Assembly (NCBI RefSeq): GCF_000002875.2
Contig: NC_009403.2
Location: 351,001 to 415,000 of the forward strand
Direction of reading: 5' to 3'
Source: Leishmania infantum JPCM5
Taxonomy: Eukaryota > Euglenozoa > Kinetoplastea > Trypanosomatida > Trypanosomatidae
Length of the DNA: 64,000 nt
Part shown: positions 49,061 to 60,289 of the stretch, in pieces
Layout of the letters: each line of letters opens with the position of its first letter
How positions within the stretch are numbered: position 1 is the first letter of the stretch
Position numbers and translations under genes: made by a program
The notes under the pieces: model-generated
What the model saw: only the letters and a program-made list of their open reading frames with translations
Database searches by the model: none
Told to the model about the DNA's origin: nothing

Positions 49061-52000
49061 TAGGGCCTGGCTCCTTGGCGAATCCTCGATGCAAGTCTGC
49101 ATTCTGCGAGAGGAGGGCATGCCACCACGACATTTGGCCTCGCGGGTTATCAGCGTGCTGGTGCAGCAGTAGGAAAGAAGAGCGGCTGTCGGAGTGAACG
49201 GCGGCATAAACAGGCACTCAGAAACAAGAACAACACAAATACGCAGCATGCGCGAAGCGCAGCGTGTGCGCGCTCTGCATCGGCGACAGAGGATGTTCTT
49301 CTTTTCCCCAGCACGACTTCATTGATTTCTCTCCCCCGCCCTCCTCTCTGTTCCCTCCCTTTTTCCCACTCTCAGAGCAGCACACTCCGATGCAGCACAC
49401 GGTCGCCCACTCACACCTGTGCATACAAAACAGCATCCGAACTCAAGCGCACACATACATACACGCACACACACAGCCTGATTCCTTGTTCTGATGTTGT
49501 GCGTGCGCATAGGTACATACATATAGATGCAAGTAGAGAGAGTGTGTCGTGTGCAGGTCTATCGAGGAAGGGAGGCACGATGACGCGTCTCGCCTCTCTT
49601 CTCCTCCCTCTTCTTACCTCCTGCACCGAGTAAGGAATTATGCGATGCAACTCCCTGCAGTGGGGAAAAGGAAAAGGGAAAACACGAAACAGACGATCCG
49701 GCTGTTTTGTCGAGGTGGTCTACGGAGAGCGGACGTTCTAGGCCTCTTCGGGAGAGGCGATCAGGAGGAGCCACACGCGTGCATCTCCTTCCGTTCCCCT
49801 TCTCTCCACGTTCTGTTCCTCACACTTTAGTCGCGAACTTTTCTGGCTTTTTCTCTTCGTCGACGTTGTCTCTCTTTCCTTCTCAATGCAAAAGGGTTTC
49901 GCCTTCGTGTGCCGAGGGAGGGGGCCTCCGCTGTTTCTTTCGGGCGGCCTCCGGCCGCCACACACGGGTGAATATACGCATGTGGGGCGTGGTAGCTTTC
50001 TTTGCGCCCCTCTTACGTTAGGGAAGATGTAAGCTGGTGCTTGCTATCTTGTCTGTGCGATCAACTTGATCCCACCCCGGCCAGCCATCCCCCCTCCGTT
50101 GTCTCTGCCGCCGGGCGAGAGGCATGATGGATGTGGGAAGGAGTGGGCGTAGCACTTTCGTGGAAACTATCGAAACGATAAGCATCAATACCGTATGAGC
50201 GGAATGCAGAGGTCAGCTGCCCGGCCTACCCGGCAATGTCAAACACGTTTGCGACATCGCCCTTGACCAGGTGAGAACAAGGGATGATACTCCTCAATGG
50301 AATAACTCCACTCTTCGCTCGCCCTCTCGCTCTAATCGCACACGAGCGAGGGCAATAACTGCGCATGCATGCATATGTCACGGTGAAGGCGCTGCCTCGG
50401 ACAGCGAACACTAAGGACGGACCCCAGCGGCGCCCCCTCCTCCGAAGTCAGCAGGTGCGTGCACGAGTTCCTGCGGGAACGAAAAATTGCGTGTTTTTTT
50501 TGTTGTTTGCTCGCTTCGCTCTTGTCCCACCTTGCGCTCTCTCCTCGGGGGCATAACGGCGCGACGGGAGATCACGGGAAGGGCGGTTGAGCTGCTCTTC
50601 TTTCTTTCACACACACGCACTCTCTCTCTCTGCGGCAACGGCTACCTGAGTTGTATCTCTCAGTGGCAACTCCAGCCTCCACTTCCTATGAGAATGGGCC
50701 CCAGTGGACTTCATGGCCCCCTTCTCTCTCGTTAGTTTCACTGTCCGTGCCCTCTGAGTAAGACCCCCGCCCATCCGACCCCCTTCGTATCTACACCCGG
50801 TGGGGCAGGAAACTGGAGGGATGGACGGCACGGTATTCTCGTGCGCACACAAGCACAGGCATACACGTGCAGCTATACTCTTGTAGAAGAAACGCGCTCT
50901 GTGCCGGCCTGTATGGCCCTCGATGTGTAAGCGGCACGTCCGCACACACCGCCCCAGAAGTCGGATCGATGAAGACAGTTATGCTGACGCACTAACGGTG
51001 TTGGTGTAACTCTCTCGCTTTTCCTCTTCCATCTCTCTCGCCCCCTCTCGCACGCTGGCGAAGGAAAAGGCGTATGCGCATATGTGTATGTCTGTGTGTC
51101 CTCGTCAGTGGGAAGCTCCACCCCCCATGCATGGCGACATGCCCCGGCATCCTCCACTCCCCCTCCCCTCCTGCTCCTTTTCACACCTGCCCTTCTCGCT
51201 TTCACCTGTTTTGTGTTTCTGTTTCTCATGTCGTGTGACTATCCGACTCACTATCTCCACACACACACACATACGCACGCACGCGCACCTCTCTCGTTTC
51301 TCTCCGCATGTCATGTGCGGCTATCCCTTTGGTGGGGTGTGTGCCTTCATTGGTTTATGTGCTCTTTTTTTCTCGTGTGTGTTCGTGTGGTCCTTCTCTC
51401 ACACCCTCACATCCTTTCGAGTTAAACACGTCTCTCTTCCCCCTCCTATCGCAAGATTAGCTGCATTGCGACGTTCCCTTTCTCACGCACACGCACACAC
51501 CCACCCTCTCTCCCTCCCTTCCTCTCCCTCCCTCGCTTGGCTTCTCACTGCATTTCGAGTAGTTTCTTTGCGTGTGCGCCCATCAAGCGATCTCTCCCCC
51601 TCTCCCGTCGTCTGTGCTCGCCCTGTAAGGCGACAACGCACAGACAGGCGTAAATAGCAAAAAAAAAAATCGCTCTGCCGCTGGCCCTTCCCCGTCTTTA
51701 GCTTTCCCCTGCTTCTGAAGTTCATGAGAAAAACGAGACAAGTCTTCTGTTCTTTCTTCTTAGTCCACTAGCACAATACAAACTCACAGCAAAGAACGAC
51801 AGGCACACGCACACACACACGCACACGCTCAGAGTCGCAGAGGGCGCCTACTTCAACTGGACGGTGACACCACGCTCTCTCATCTCTACGTTTCGCGCCA
51901 CACACCCGCACCCTCGTAATCCTTCTCTCTCGAATCCATAATTTTGTTGTTGTTGGAGCGTGTGCTCAGCCGTTCGGCCATCTCACATCAGTTGTGCCGT

Positions 52001-52715
52001 GTACTTGTGTGTGCGACGTGACTTTCTCCCTCCTCCCTCCTTCCCTCCCTCCCCCTTGCCTTTCTTTGTTTTTTTTCCGCTTCCTTTTATCTCCTCCTCC
52101 TCCGCTCTGCTTGCCATCGACTTGTTCTGCCTACACGTTTCCGAACGCAAAAAAAAAAAACGGGCGGCTCTGTGACTCGATCCGTCCTTTCTTTTTTTTC
52201 CCTCTTCTTCGCTCCACCCCTTTTCGAACGCTTCGCTCTGCTTCGTCTTTGTCTCGTTGCTGCTCGTTTTTGTCCCCTGCCTCGCTCCCTCGCTCTGTGT
52301 GTGTGTGCGTGTGTACGGCCCCCCTCCCGCTACCGCAATTCGACGTTGCTTATTGCTTACGAAGTTTCCTCGCTATTTCTTCTCTGTTCTAAATTGTTCT
52401 TGCCCTTTTATCAGCCGCCTCCCCCTTCCCCCCTCCCTCTTTTTGTGCCAGAGTCCGTCATTGACAACCTCCCCTCCCTCCCTCCCTCCCTCCCCCTCCC
52501 TCCTCTCTCGGAGTCCCTGCATTACATACAGTCACGCATACGGCCACCAACCGAGAAAAATTCAATCAAACGTGCCTCCTTGACACGCGAGTTTGACGCG
52601 ATCGTTCTTCTTCATCGCTGCATCTTTTCCTCTGCTTCTAAGACGTTTCTTCTTGTTTTCGTTGTTGTCGTCCGCGTGTTGCCCCGGGCCATTCCCTCGG
52701 CCTCTCTCGTGCCGC
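49061..52715. other. 3.7-kb spacer before synthetase copy 4
   Basis: No supported gene. It includes CA-rich and CT-rich segments, a mixed-composition part (about 49980-50460) and many pyrimidine tracts near the right end (51960-52560), among them an 11-nt A run near 52150 and CCCT repeats near 52480-52500. Confidence 0.5.
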
Positions 52716-52773
52716 CCTCCCCCCTTTTCCTCCCCCCTTCTCCCCTGTGTCTTTTTCGGCTCGCCTTTTTCAG
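52716..52773 (+). promoter_or_regulatory. Candidate trans-splice acceptor of synthetase copy 4
   Basis: CCCCCCTTCTCCCCTGTGTC and CGCCTTTTTCAG (AG 52772-52773) form a strong polypyrimidine-AG signal 128 nt before the ATG at 52902. Confidence 0.55.
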
Positions 52774-52901
52774 TGCTGGCGTGCGCTGCGCCTCCGCTCA
52801 GATTCACGGATAAAGACACGGTGTCGCGCCATCATAGCACAGCGGCAACGGGAAAGAAGTTGTGCCTAGTATTCTCTTGCACCCATACATACACTGTCAG
52901 C

Positions 52902-54896
52902 ATGCTCCGCAATAAGATTCGGTGGGCGAGCGTCCTCGGCGCGCAGCGCTGCGGTAGAGGTGTTGCTTGCCGTAGCAACGGCCTGCTTGCTGGTCGAAGC
53001 ATACCCGTTGAAGCACCGCGCGCGTTGACGGTGTCGTCGTCTTCACATGCCCTGACGCCGTTCTTGAGACCCGTCGCGGCAGCCATGGCACTGACGCAGC
53101 AGGTCCGCTTTGCCTCTACGACGTCGACCCCCTCCGCTACAGCCACAGCCACGTCGGCCGCCGCAGATGCGGGAACGCATGTCTATAAGTCGCGGTTTCC
53201 CTCGGTGATGGACAAGGTGAACACGGAGAGAACCCTCTACGAGTACCTCATGAAGCGTATAAAGGCGAAGGACCCGAAGAAAATCGCTGCCGTTCAGGCG
53301 GAAAACGGCAAGGAGCTGACCTACTCCAAGGTCATACAGGCCACCGACTGGTGCGCGCGAGCGCTGTACCATCACGCCAAGGTCCGCAAGGGCGATGTGG
53401 TGTGCATGTGCATGCTGAATACTATTATTTACGGCCCTGTGGTGTACGGTGCGTTGCGCCTCGGCGCCCTCGTCTCCCCGGTGAACGCAATCGCGGAGCC
53501 GTCGCTTCTCGCATACTTCATGACAGAGACCAACGCCAAGGTCATTCTCGGCATGCGTTACTTCCGCAAGCAGCTTGAGGAGGCCGTCGCCATTGTGGAG
53601 AAGGACACGGGCAGGAAGGTGGCCATCCACTACCCGGAGGACTTCTTCAAGAGGTGGTACATCTGGCCTGTGCCGCGCAGCTACGATGGGCTGAAGGGCG
53701 CCTCCCTCGACGATACCGTCGTCATCCCCTTCTCCAGCGGCACGGGCGGCTTGTCCAAGGGTGTGAAGCTGTCGAATCGAGCACTCATCGCCAACTCGGA
53801 GCAGCTGGGGGCGGCCTTCGAGTTCTCGCCGGACGACGCGGGCATCACGATCCTGCCATTCTTCCACATCTACGGCTTCACTGCCTGTCTCAACGCTGGC
53901 TACGCCCACGGCGTGATGCAGATCGTCATGTACAAGTACACCGTCGAGGACTACCTAAAGGCGTCCGAGAAGTACAAGGCGACGATCAACCTCGTCGCCC
54001 CGCCGATCCTCATCTCGCTGCTCAAGAACGCGGACAAGGTGAAGCACACGGACCTGTCGTCGCTCAAGCGCTTCTGCTGCGGGGCAGCCCCGCTCGGCCC
54101 CGAGACGGTGGAGGCGATAGAGAAGATGCTGCCCAGAGTCTCCGTCACGCAGGCCTACGGCATGACGGAGATGGCGCCGGCCGTGACGGTGCCCAATGGG
54201 CTGCGGCACAAGGTGCCAGGCGCCTGCGGTGTGCTTGTGGCGGACACGGAGCTACGCATCGTGAAGGTAGACGACAGCCAGCAGAGCGGCACAGACAAGT
54301 CTTGCGGCATCGACGCAGAGCCCGGCGCGGAGGGTGAGGTGTGGGTGCGTGGTCCGCAGATGATGAAGGGCTATTTGCGCGATGAGGACACGGCCATGTG
54401 CATGCAGGACGGCTGGTACCGCACTGGCGACATCGGCAAGTTCGACGCTGAGGCCGGCGAGCTCGTCATCACGGACCGGCTGAAGGAGCTGATCAAGTAC
54501 AAGGGCTTTCAGGTGTCGCCGGCTTCCCTGGAGGCGCTCTTGCTGACGCACCCGTGGGTGAAGGACTGCGTGGTGATTGGCGTGCCGGACCCGCGCGACG
54601 TGAGCTTCGAGAACCCGCGTGCGCTTGTGTCTCTCCAGCCGTCAGTGTCTCCCAAAGACGCCGTGCGTGCGTCGGACGAGCTGTACCGCTTCGTCATGTC
54701 GCGCATGCCCCCGCACAAGCGGCTGCACGGCGGTGTGCGCATTGTCAGTGAAGTGCCGCGCAACTTGTCTGGCAAGCTGCTGCGCCGGCAGGCCCGCAAG
54801 GATGAGGCGGAGCTGATCAAAGCGCAGATGGAGAAGGCGAGCGCGGCCAGGACGAAGTCAGCGAAGGAGGCGGCGAACGCATCCGCCTCGGATTGA
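52902..54896 (+). CDS. Divergent 4-coumarate:CoA ligase-like synthetase, copy 4
   Basis: 664 residues from the ATG at 52902, with a long basic presequence (MLRNKIRWASVLG...CGRGVACRS) pointing to the mitochondrion. The fold matches copies 1-3 (VMDKVN, DPKKIAAVQAE, YGMTEMAP, YRTGDIGK, DRLKELIKYKGFQV), but the phosphate-binding loop reads SSGTGGLSKG (about residues 278-287) in place of SSGTTGMPKG, losing a Thr and the Pro while keeping the Lys. The adenylation half is clearly diverged, whereas stretches between about 54240 and 54625 are nearly identical to copies 1-3, interrupted by a short diverged patch, a gene-conversion pattern. The C-terminus is an Ala/Lys-rich tail ending SASD, not PTS1. 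Substrate preference or activity may differ. Flanked by the two 343-bp repeats. Confidence 0.9.
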   Translation: MLRNKIRWASVLGAQRCGRGVACRSNGLLAGRSIPVEAPRALTVSSSSHALTPFLRPVAAAMALTQQVRFASTTSTPSATATATSAAADAGTHVYKSRFPSVMDKVNTERTLYEYLMKRIKAKDPKKIAAVQAENGKELTYSKVIQATDWCARALYHHAKVRKGDVVCMCMLNTIIYGPVVYGALRLGALVSPVNAIAEPSLLAYFMTETNAKVILGMRYFRKQLEEAVAIVEKDTGRKVAIHYPEDFFKRWYIWPVPRSYDGLKGASLDDTVVIPFSSGTGGLSKGVKLSNRALIANSEQLGAAFEFSPDDAGITILPFFHIYGFTACLNAGYAHGVMQIVMYKYTVEDYLKASEKYKATINLVAPPILISLLKNADKVKHTDLSSLKRFCCGAAPLGPETVEAIEKMLPRVSVTQAYGMTEMAPAVTVPNGLRHKVPGACGVLVADTELRIVKVDDSQQSGTDKSCGIDAEPGAEGEVWVRGPQMMKGYLRDEDTAMCMQDGWYRTGDIGKFDAEAGELVITDRLKELIKYKGFQVSPASLEALLLTHPWVKDCVVIGVPDPRDVSFENPRALVSLQPSVSPKDAVRASDELYRFVMSRMPPHKRLHGGVRIVSEVPRNLSGKLLRRQARKDEAELIKAQMEKASAARTKSAKEAANASASD

Positions 54897-56014
54897 CGAG
54901 GCATAGAGACGGAAAAAGGGCTCCCCGAAGTCCCATGACAAGTATGAGCTCTCGCTCTCGGTGTACGTGAATGTGTGTGTGTGTGTGTGGGGAGGCGATT
55001 GGCGAAATCAGGGCAACCCCCCCCCTCTCTCTCTTTCTTTTCACTCGTGCGGCACGTCTCATCACAGCTCACTCGTCTCCGCTGGGCCGTCACACACACA
55101 CACACACACTTGTTGTATAGTGTACTGCTCTCTTCCTCTCTCTAATCTGAATGTTTTTTTTTTTTGTTTTGCACGTTGTGCTAGTTGTGCTCGATGGTTT
55201 TTTTGGGGGGAGGAAAGGGGCGTTGCTGCCGTTGGTGTATACCCCCGCCCCCCCTCCCCCTCCCTCGTCCGGGAAGAAGACCATTGCATTTCATTACGTG
55301 CGTGCGTGCTTCTGTCTTCTCCTCGTACTCCCTTAGGTGTTTTTTCTTTGTGCTCGATGTCTTCCTTCGACCTGTGATAATCTCCTACCTTTCTCGAAGA
55401 GTGGAGCCCCGCCCTCTTCGTGGCAGCGCCCGCCCACACACACACACGCACTCCACCTTCCGGTTTTGTTTGTTTTTATCTTACGGCACCGTGCCATTGG
55501 CAAATCATCCCTTACTTTGTGAACGCTCTACGTATACACTCTTGTACCCCTGCCACACCTCCCGCGGCCTCGCACATGCACATACACCCCCCCCCCCTCC
55601 CTGCAGCCCTTCCCCTCCTCTATCTCGGCTTGCCTTGTGTGTATGCCTTGTGAAACAAATCCCTCTCTTTCTGTCGCAACGATGCCGACCACACTGACCT
55701 CGTCTTCCACCCCTTTCTCTCTGCCTAACATGTGCTCAGCCCCCCCCCCCCCAAATCTTTCTCGGGCGCCCGACTGTTTTTGTTTTTCTTTCAGCTTCCC
55801 CCTTGTGAACTTTACCTTCTGCTCGTCTACCAGCCCACCCGCAGCGAGCTCGCGCACAGACCCACTCACGCGCCTGCATGCAGAGGACGGCGTCCGCGTC
55901 CGCGTGCACCGGATGGGCATCCGTGTGCGTTCCTGTGCGTCATTCTCTATTTCCCCTCCCTCCCTATTTGTTCTTTCACTCCATCGCTTTTCGTTTACTG
56001 TCTTTTCTATGAAT
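54897..56014. other. Spacer after synthetase copy 4
   Basis: 1.1 kb of GT-, CA- and C-rich spacer; no gene seen. Confidence 0.5.
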
Positions 56015-56357
56015 CCCTGATGATGCGGGCCACCTCAGCGTGGCACCACACTTCAAGTGCCCGCTCTGTATGGGGAGGCCAAGCAGCCGGCAGCCTGCCC
56101 TCGGGCATGGCCAGCGGGCTCTTGGTGTCGGCGGACAGGTGTGGGTCAACGCGGTGCCGCAGAGACCTACGGCCATGATCGCGTTCGTACCAGTGCGCTG
56201 CAAATTGTGTCGACGGTCCCACAAATATGCGCATCCACCTCCTGTGTTGTCTCTGCTCTGGCTTTGCTGCGGTGGCGTTGAGCGTGATCCCGGGCCGAGC
56301 CTGCGCTGTGTGCTGCCGTGGCCTTGCGCTGGACTGAACGACGCCGAACGGTGTTGG
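56015..56357 (+). mobile_element. Dispersed 343-bp retroposon-like repeat, copy B
   Basis: Same boundaries and open frame as the copy at 48718-49060, in the same orientation 7.3 kb away, with LLWLCCGGVERDPGPSL and CKLC in place of CELC. In this copy the frame continues past the repeat end to 56453. Flanking DNA is unrelated, so it moved or was duplicated as a discrete unit. Confidence 0.65.
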
Positions 56358-56864
56358 TTGGATCCGGTTCCACGACATAGCCGTGATGCAACAGAGGCAG
56401 GTGAACTGTGGTTGTGTATGCGTCTGTTTCCGAAGATGTTCATGGTCGAATAGACACGCTGAGAAAAAGGCCTCGCTTGACTTTGCGCATGTGTCGTCTT
56501 CTACTCAGATGCGCGTACTACACGCACGTCGACAAGCCGCTTCCAAAAAGAGAAGCATGTGTGAAGGGACGTAGAAAACGGGACGCACAGCGGAACGGCG
56601 ATGCATGCGTTGCAATGGTTCTGAAGAAAATGTGCGCTCGTCTTCGGTGTGTGGCAGCGGTAGTGCGCGTGCAAGCGCAGTACGCCTGGCACAGCGAATG
56701 GAGCACCTCCTTTCCTCTTTAAGACTTGTGCAGCCCGTGAAGACTTTCCCCTTTCCCTCGCCTGCAGTTAGCCTCAGGTGCGCACATTGTTGCCCTTCGC
56801 TGGCCGGAGTGCAAGAGGGGTCAACATGCGCAATGCTTCTTGCATACCCTCTTGGCGCACCTCC

Positions 56865-56896
<32 letters not shown>

Positions 56897-57667
56897 CATC
56901 AACTCTCCACACCTTCTCCTGTCGTGTTCATCATGTCACACGCGCACAACTGCACACGGTGTTGCCGCTGTCGTCACACAAGCGTTCTTATTCTGCTTCA
57001 GAAGTGCCATCGCTAACTACCGCCTCCGCATCCCTCGCCGGTGCTTCCGCTCAGCCCCACCCACCACGATCACCCAACTTCCTCCCGCTTTCGGCGTGTT
57101 TCCTCTTGAACAACGCTTGTCAAACAAACAGCGGGGACTACTCCGGCATCATCTGTAGCGGCCAACAAGCCGCCACCGCCCCTTCCCACCTTACCTATCC
57201 TCTTGCTCGCTTCATGCACGCGTAGCAGATAAGCGCCTCCAGAGCAGAAGCTCAAAGGGGGAGGCGCCCATGGGTGGCACGTGTGTGCTGCTCCGCTGAT
57301 TCAAGAGGTGATCATTGCGGGGTCTGCTGCGGGGCTCATCTGGCTGCCCATGGCAGCCCACGTGACGGCTCCATCTATGCGTCCACTTCTGGCATTCATC
57401 GGTTGAGTGGCTGGTGCGGCGAGGATGCCGCGTCGGGGTGTTCACTGACCGTGTTCATCCCTGCCTCTCGCGTGCACCGCGGGGCACATGTGCAGGTGCG
57501 AGGCCTCTGCTTGAAATGGGCAGCTTTGCATCTTTTCGTTTACTCACTCGCCCATGTCTCCCTGTCTCCGTGTCGCTCACGGTCTCTGCACCATCACGCT
57601 CACCTACTCGCTCAGCACACAACCCCCACCCCTCCCTCTTTGCCCCGTGCACCCTTCAAACTGCGCG
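56358..57667. other. Spacer before the LST8-like gene
   Basis: No supported gene. It contains a GT run (56868-56896) and mixed sequence. Confidence 0.5.
56868..56896. repeat. GT dinucleotide microsatellite
   Basis: About fourteen uninterrupted TG units. Confidence 0.9.
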
Positions 57668-57770
57668 CATGCCTCCCTCCCTCCCTCCCTCCCTCCCTCC
57701 CTCTCCCCCCCCCTTTATGTATGTGATCGCATGGGCGAACGCTTCATGCCAATGAATGACGCCTAACTAG
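57668..57770 (+). promoter_or_regulatory. CTCC repeat tract and trans-splice acceptor of LST8
   Basis: A CCTC repeat followed by nine C and three T (57668-57718) is the longest polypyrimidine tract near a start here. The first AG downstream is in CTAACTAG (57769-57770), 83 nt before the ATG at 57854. Three ATGs between tract and AG would be removed by splicing. Confidence 0.55.
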
Positions 57771-57853
57771 TGTACCGACACATATTCGAGCACCAACGCG
57801 CACGCTACATTCGCCCACGAAGAACAGCGGAAGACGTCACCGCACCGGCAAGG

Positions 57854-60289
57854 ATGGCCTCGGTTGTCGTTGTATCCGCGTCCTATGACAAGCAGATACG
57901 GCTCTGGGACGCTACCTCGGGTCGCACCGTCAAGAGCTTTGTCTTCCAGGACTCGCAGATCAACAGCCTCTTCTTGCTGCCGGATACGGGCTATCTGGCC
58001 GTGGCAGGCTTTGGGGCTCTGCGCCTGTATGACCTCGGCACTTTCCTGCACAGCGGCGGGGGCGCGGGAACTGGCAGTGGCGCAGGCACCGGTTGCAGCA
58101 GCAGCAGCAGCAGCAGCACGAACCAGGCCCCGCCGGTCTACTCCTCGTTCGAGAGCCAGAGCTCGATGAACTTCACGAGTCTAGCGGCAGTGCCACTAGC
58201 GCACAACTGCAACAACGATGAGCAGAGCAGCACCATGTCCGGCTCGTCGCGTCAGCTGACGGACTCCACAACGTCGACGACGCTAAACGATCAGCTGCTC
58301 AGCACCGTCGCCATGGTGGACACAGCTGCGCTGCTGGGCAGCGCGCCGTGTCGCGAGGCCGCCTTCCTCCTTATCGCAACGAGCGAAGACGGGCACATCC
58401 GCTTCTTCGACACCCGATCCGCTGTAACACTGCGGATGCTAAAGGACATTGCAACGGGAGCCGCCATCACCTGCAGTGCCGTGTCCCCAGACCGTCGCTA
58501 TCTGCTGACGGGGAACCAAATGGGCCAGGTGTCCATGTGGCACCTCCCCTCCATCGTCGCCAGTGTCGCGTTGGAGATGAAGGGCCTCTCGCACCACAAA
58601 GCCGCCGCGGCAAGCAAAATCTCGGATTGCAGTCCAATCACCGCGTCGGGCGGAGCAGGCACCAAGGCAGGGGAGGCGCAAACCGCCAAGGCTGCAGCGG
58701 TGGCCTCCGCAGAGGAGGAACGCGCAAAGGCTTTTGGTCGTGCGCCGCTGCAGGACATAAACTTCGCCAACGACTACAGCGCTATCCGCAGCATCGCGAT
58801 AGAGCCTCTTGGCAGGTGGGCGGCCGTGGCGACCAACGTAGGCAAGGTGCACTTCATCCGACTCGCCCGCGACGCCTCGGTGCGCGGGAGCAAGGCGGCC
58901 ACGGCCTCCAGCCGAAGCGCGACGCAGCCCCTGATCATCGGCGTTGCCACCAGCAACGACCTGCCGGTCACCCCGCCGGGGCAGCAGGACCCGCACGCTA
59001 TGAGCCTCTCAGGCTCTGTGCAGCCATCGCCCTATAAGAGCCCCGGGAAAATATCGGCTTCCGAGAGCACCTCTGGTGTGCCGCCGCTGCGTCTGACACT
59101 GATGGGGAGTGCCAGCTCCTACGGCGAGGGCGGGGCGGCCAATAACAGCTACCACGGCCCACGTGAGGCCATCTACCGCTCGGCTTTAGTGGTAAACGAG
59201 CTCAGCTCAAACGCGCAACGCGCCTCGGACATGAGTGGGGATGGCATCGGCGGTGAGCTGGCGAACACGCGCAGCACCCCCAGCGGCGCCGCCTCGCACC
59301 TGAACAGCATGGGCGCTGTTCTCCTGGACCACGTCGAGCAGCAACAAAATTCGAACAGAAGTCGCAGCAGCTGCCCCGGTGGACACGCCTCCGCCGCGCA
59401 AGACGCGAAGCACGAGCAGCTAGCGCAGCCATCAGCCGCGACGAAGCTCGCCGAGCAGCTCGAGATGGAGGTGTTCGACACGATTCAGGCGCATTACAAG
59501 TACATCCTGCGCGTGCTCATTTCGCCCAACGCGGAGCTTCTTGTGACGTGCAGTGCCGACTACTCGGTCGGTCGGTTCTTGGTGCCGGCCGCCCTGCGGA
59601 TCTCGTCTTCAACGGCGGCGTCCGCCAGAACAGACACAAACGCCGGCTCGAAGTCTTCTGCACTGGCAGCAGCGAACGCGCCTTCGCAGCCTGCCTCCAC
59701 GCGCCCGAGTGGCACTCGAAACGGCGACGAGGGCACGGGGGAGAGCGAAAACGTCGACTCACGTATGCCGCGCTTTGTGCCCACGCAGGCGCTGGCGCCG
59801 ACCACGGTGTCTCACACTGGTAGCGGCGACGATCAGCAAGTGCAGGTACAGGTGCAGCAGCATCAGCAGGGCGGCACGACGGACTCGAAGACGGACAGCA
59901 GCTCTCCGAAAGAAACCGAGACGGCCGCTGCTGCCGCCGGCAATACCAACAACGCCGCCGCTCCCGACGCGGCTGCCTCTGGTCCTCTTATCCACTCCTT
60001 CGACGGCATCGCCAGCCCCGGCCTAGGTGACGGCGTAAGCGACGAGTCGCCGCAGCCATGCATGGAGTTCCAGTCCCTCAAGCCGCTCACCGGGCACAAC
60101 CGCTGGGTCTGGGACGGCGTCTTCAGCGACTGCAGCAATTTCCTTTTCACGGCGAGCAGCGACAACACCCTGCGCATGTGGAATGGGCTCATGACGGAGC
60201 GCCCGCAGTCTGTCAGCTTTGTTGGGCACACCAAGCCCGTCGTGGCGGTGCTGCTGTGCTACGACAAGCGGCGCTTGAGTATTGGATAG
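57854..60289 (+). CDS. LST8: LST8-like WD40 protein (TOR complex) with large insertions
   Basis: 811 residues from the ATG at 57854. All recognisable blades match LST8/GbetaL, the WD40 subunit that stabilises TOR kinase in TORC1 and TORC2. ASYDKQIRLWDATSGRT comes first; SQINSLFLLPDTGYLAVAG second. EDGHIRFFDTRS (about residue 178), then DRRYLLTGNQMGQVSMWHLPS, follow. AIRSIAIEPLGRWAAVATNVGKVHF and IQAHYKYILRVLISPNAELLVTCSADYSV precede GHNRWVWDGVFSDCSNFLFTASSD (about 747). LST8 is normally about 300-330 residues. The extra ~480 residues are Ser/Gly/Ala/Gln-rich inserts between blades, the largest between about 380 and 525 and between 600 and 720. The C-terminus stops after GHTKPVVAVLL. The WVWD and AHxxYILR signatures make LST8 more likely than a generic WD40 protein. 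Confidence 0.85.
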   Translation: MASVVVVSASYDKQIRLWDATSGRTVKSFVFQDSQINSLFLLPDTGYLAVAGFGALRLYDLGTFLHSGGGAGTGSGAGTGCSSSSSSSTNQAPPVYSSFESQSSMNFTSLAAVPLAHNCNNDEQSSTMSGSSRQLTDSTTSTTLNDQLLSTVAMVDTAALLGSAPCREAAFLLIATSEDGHIRFFDTRSAVTLRMLKDIATGAAITCSAVSPDRRYLLTGNQMGQVSMWHLPSIVASVALEMKGLSHHKAAAASKISDCSPITASGGAGTKAGEAQTAKAAAVASAEEERAKAFGRAPLQDINFANDYSAIRSIAIEPLGRWAAVATNVGKVHFIRLARDASVRGSKAATASSRSATQPLIIGVATSNDLPVTPPGQQDPHAMSLSGSVQPSPYKSPGKISASESTSGVPPLRLTLMGSASSYGEGGAANNSYHGPREAIYRSALVVNELSSNAQRASDMSGDGIGGELANTRSTPSGAASHLNSMGAVLLDHVEQQQNSNRSRSSCPGGHASAAQDAKHEQLAQPSAATKLAEQLEMEVFDTIQAHYKYILRVLISPNAELLVTCSADYSVGRFLVPAALRISSSTAASARTDTNAGSKSSALAAANAPSQPASTRPSGTRNGDEGTGESENVDSRMPRFVPTQALAPTTVSHTGSGDDQQVQVQVQQHQQGGTTDSKTDSSSPKETETAAAAAGNTNNAAAPDAAASGPLIHSFDGIASPGLGDGVSDESPQPCMEFQSLKPLTGHNRWVWDGVFSDCSNFLFTASSDNTLRMWNGLMTERPQSVSFVGHTKPVVAVLLCYDKRRLSIG

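Noticed and set aside
51082..51657. 191-aa ORF and similar Ser/Cys/Leu/Pro-rich ORFs in spacers (e.g. 3925-4860, 52172-52813)
   Set aside because: Arise from CT- and CA-rich tracts; no coding-type third positions and no recognisable domains.
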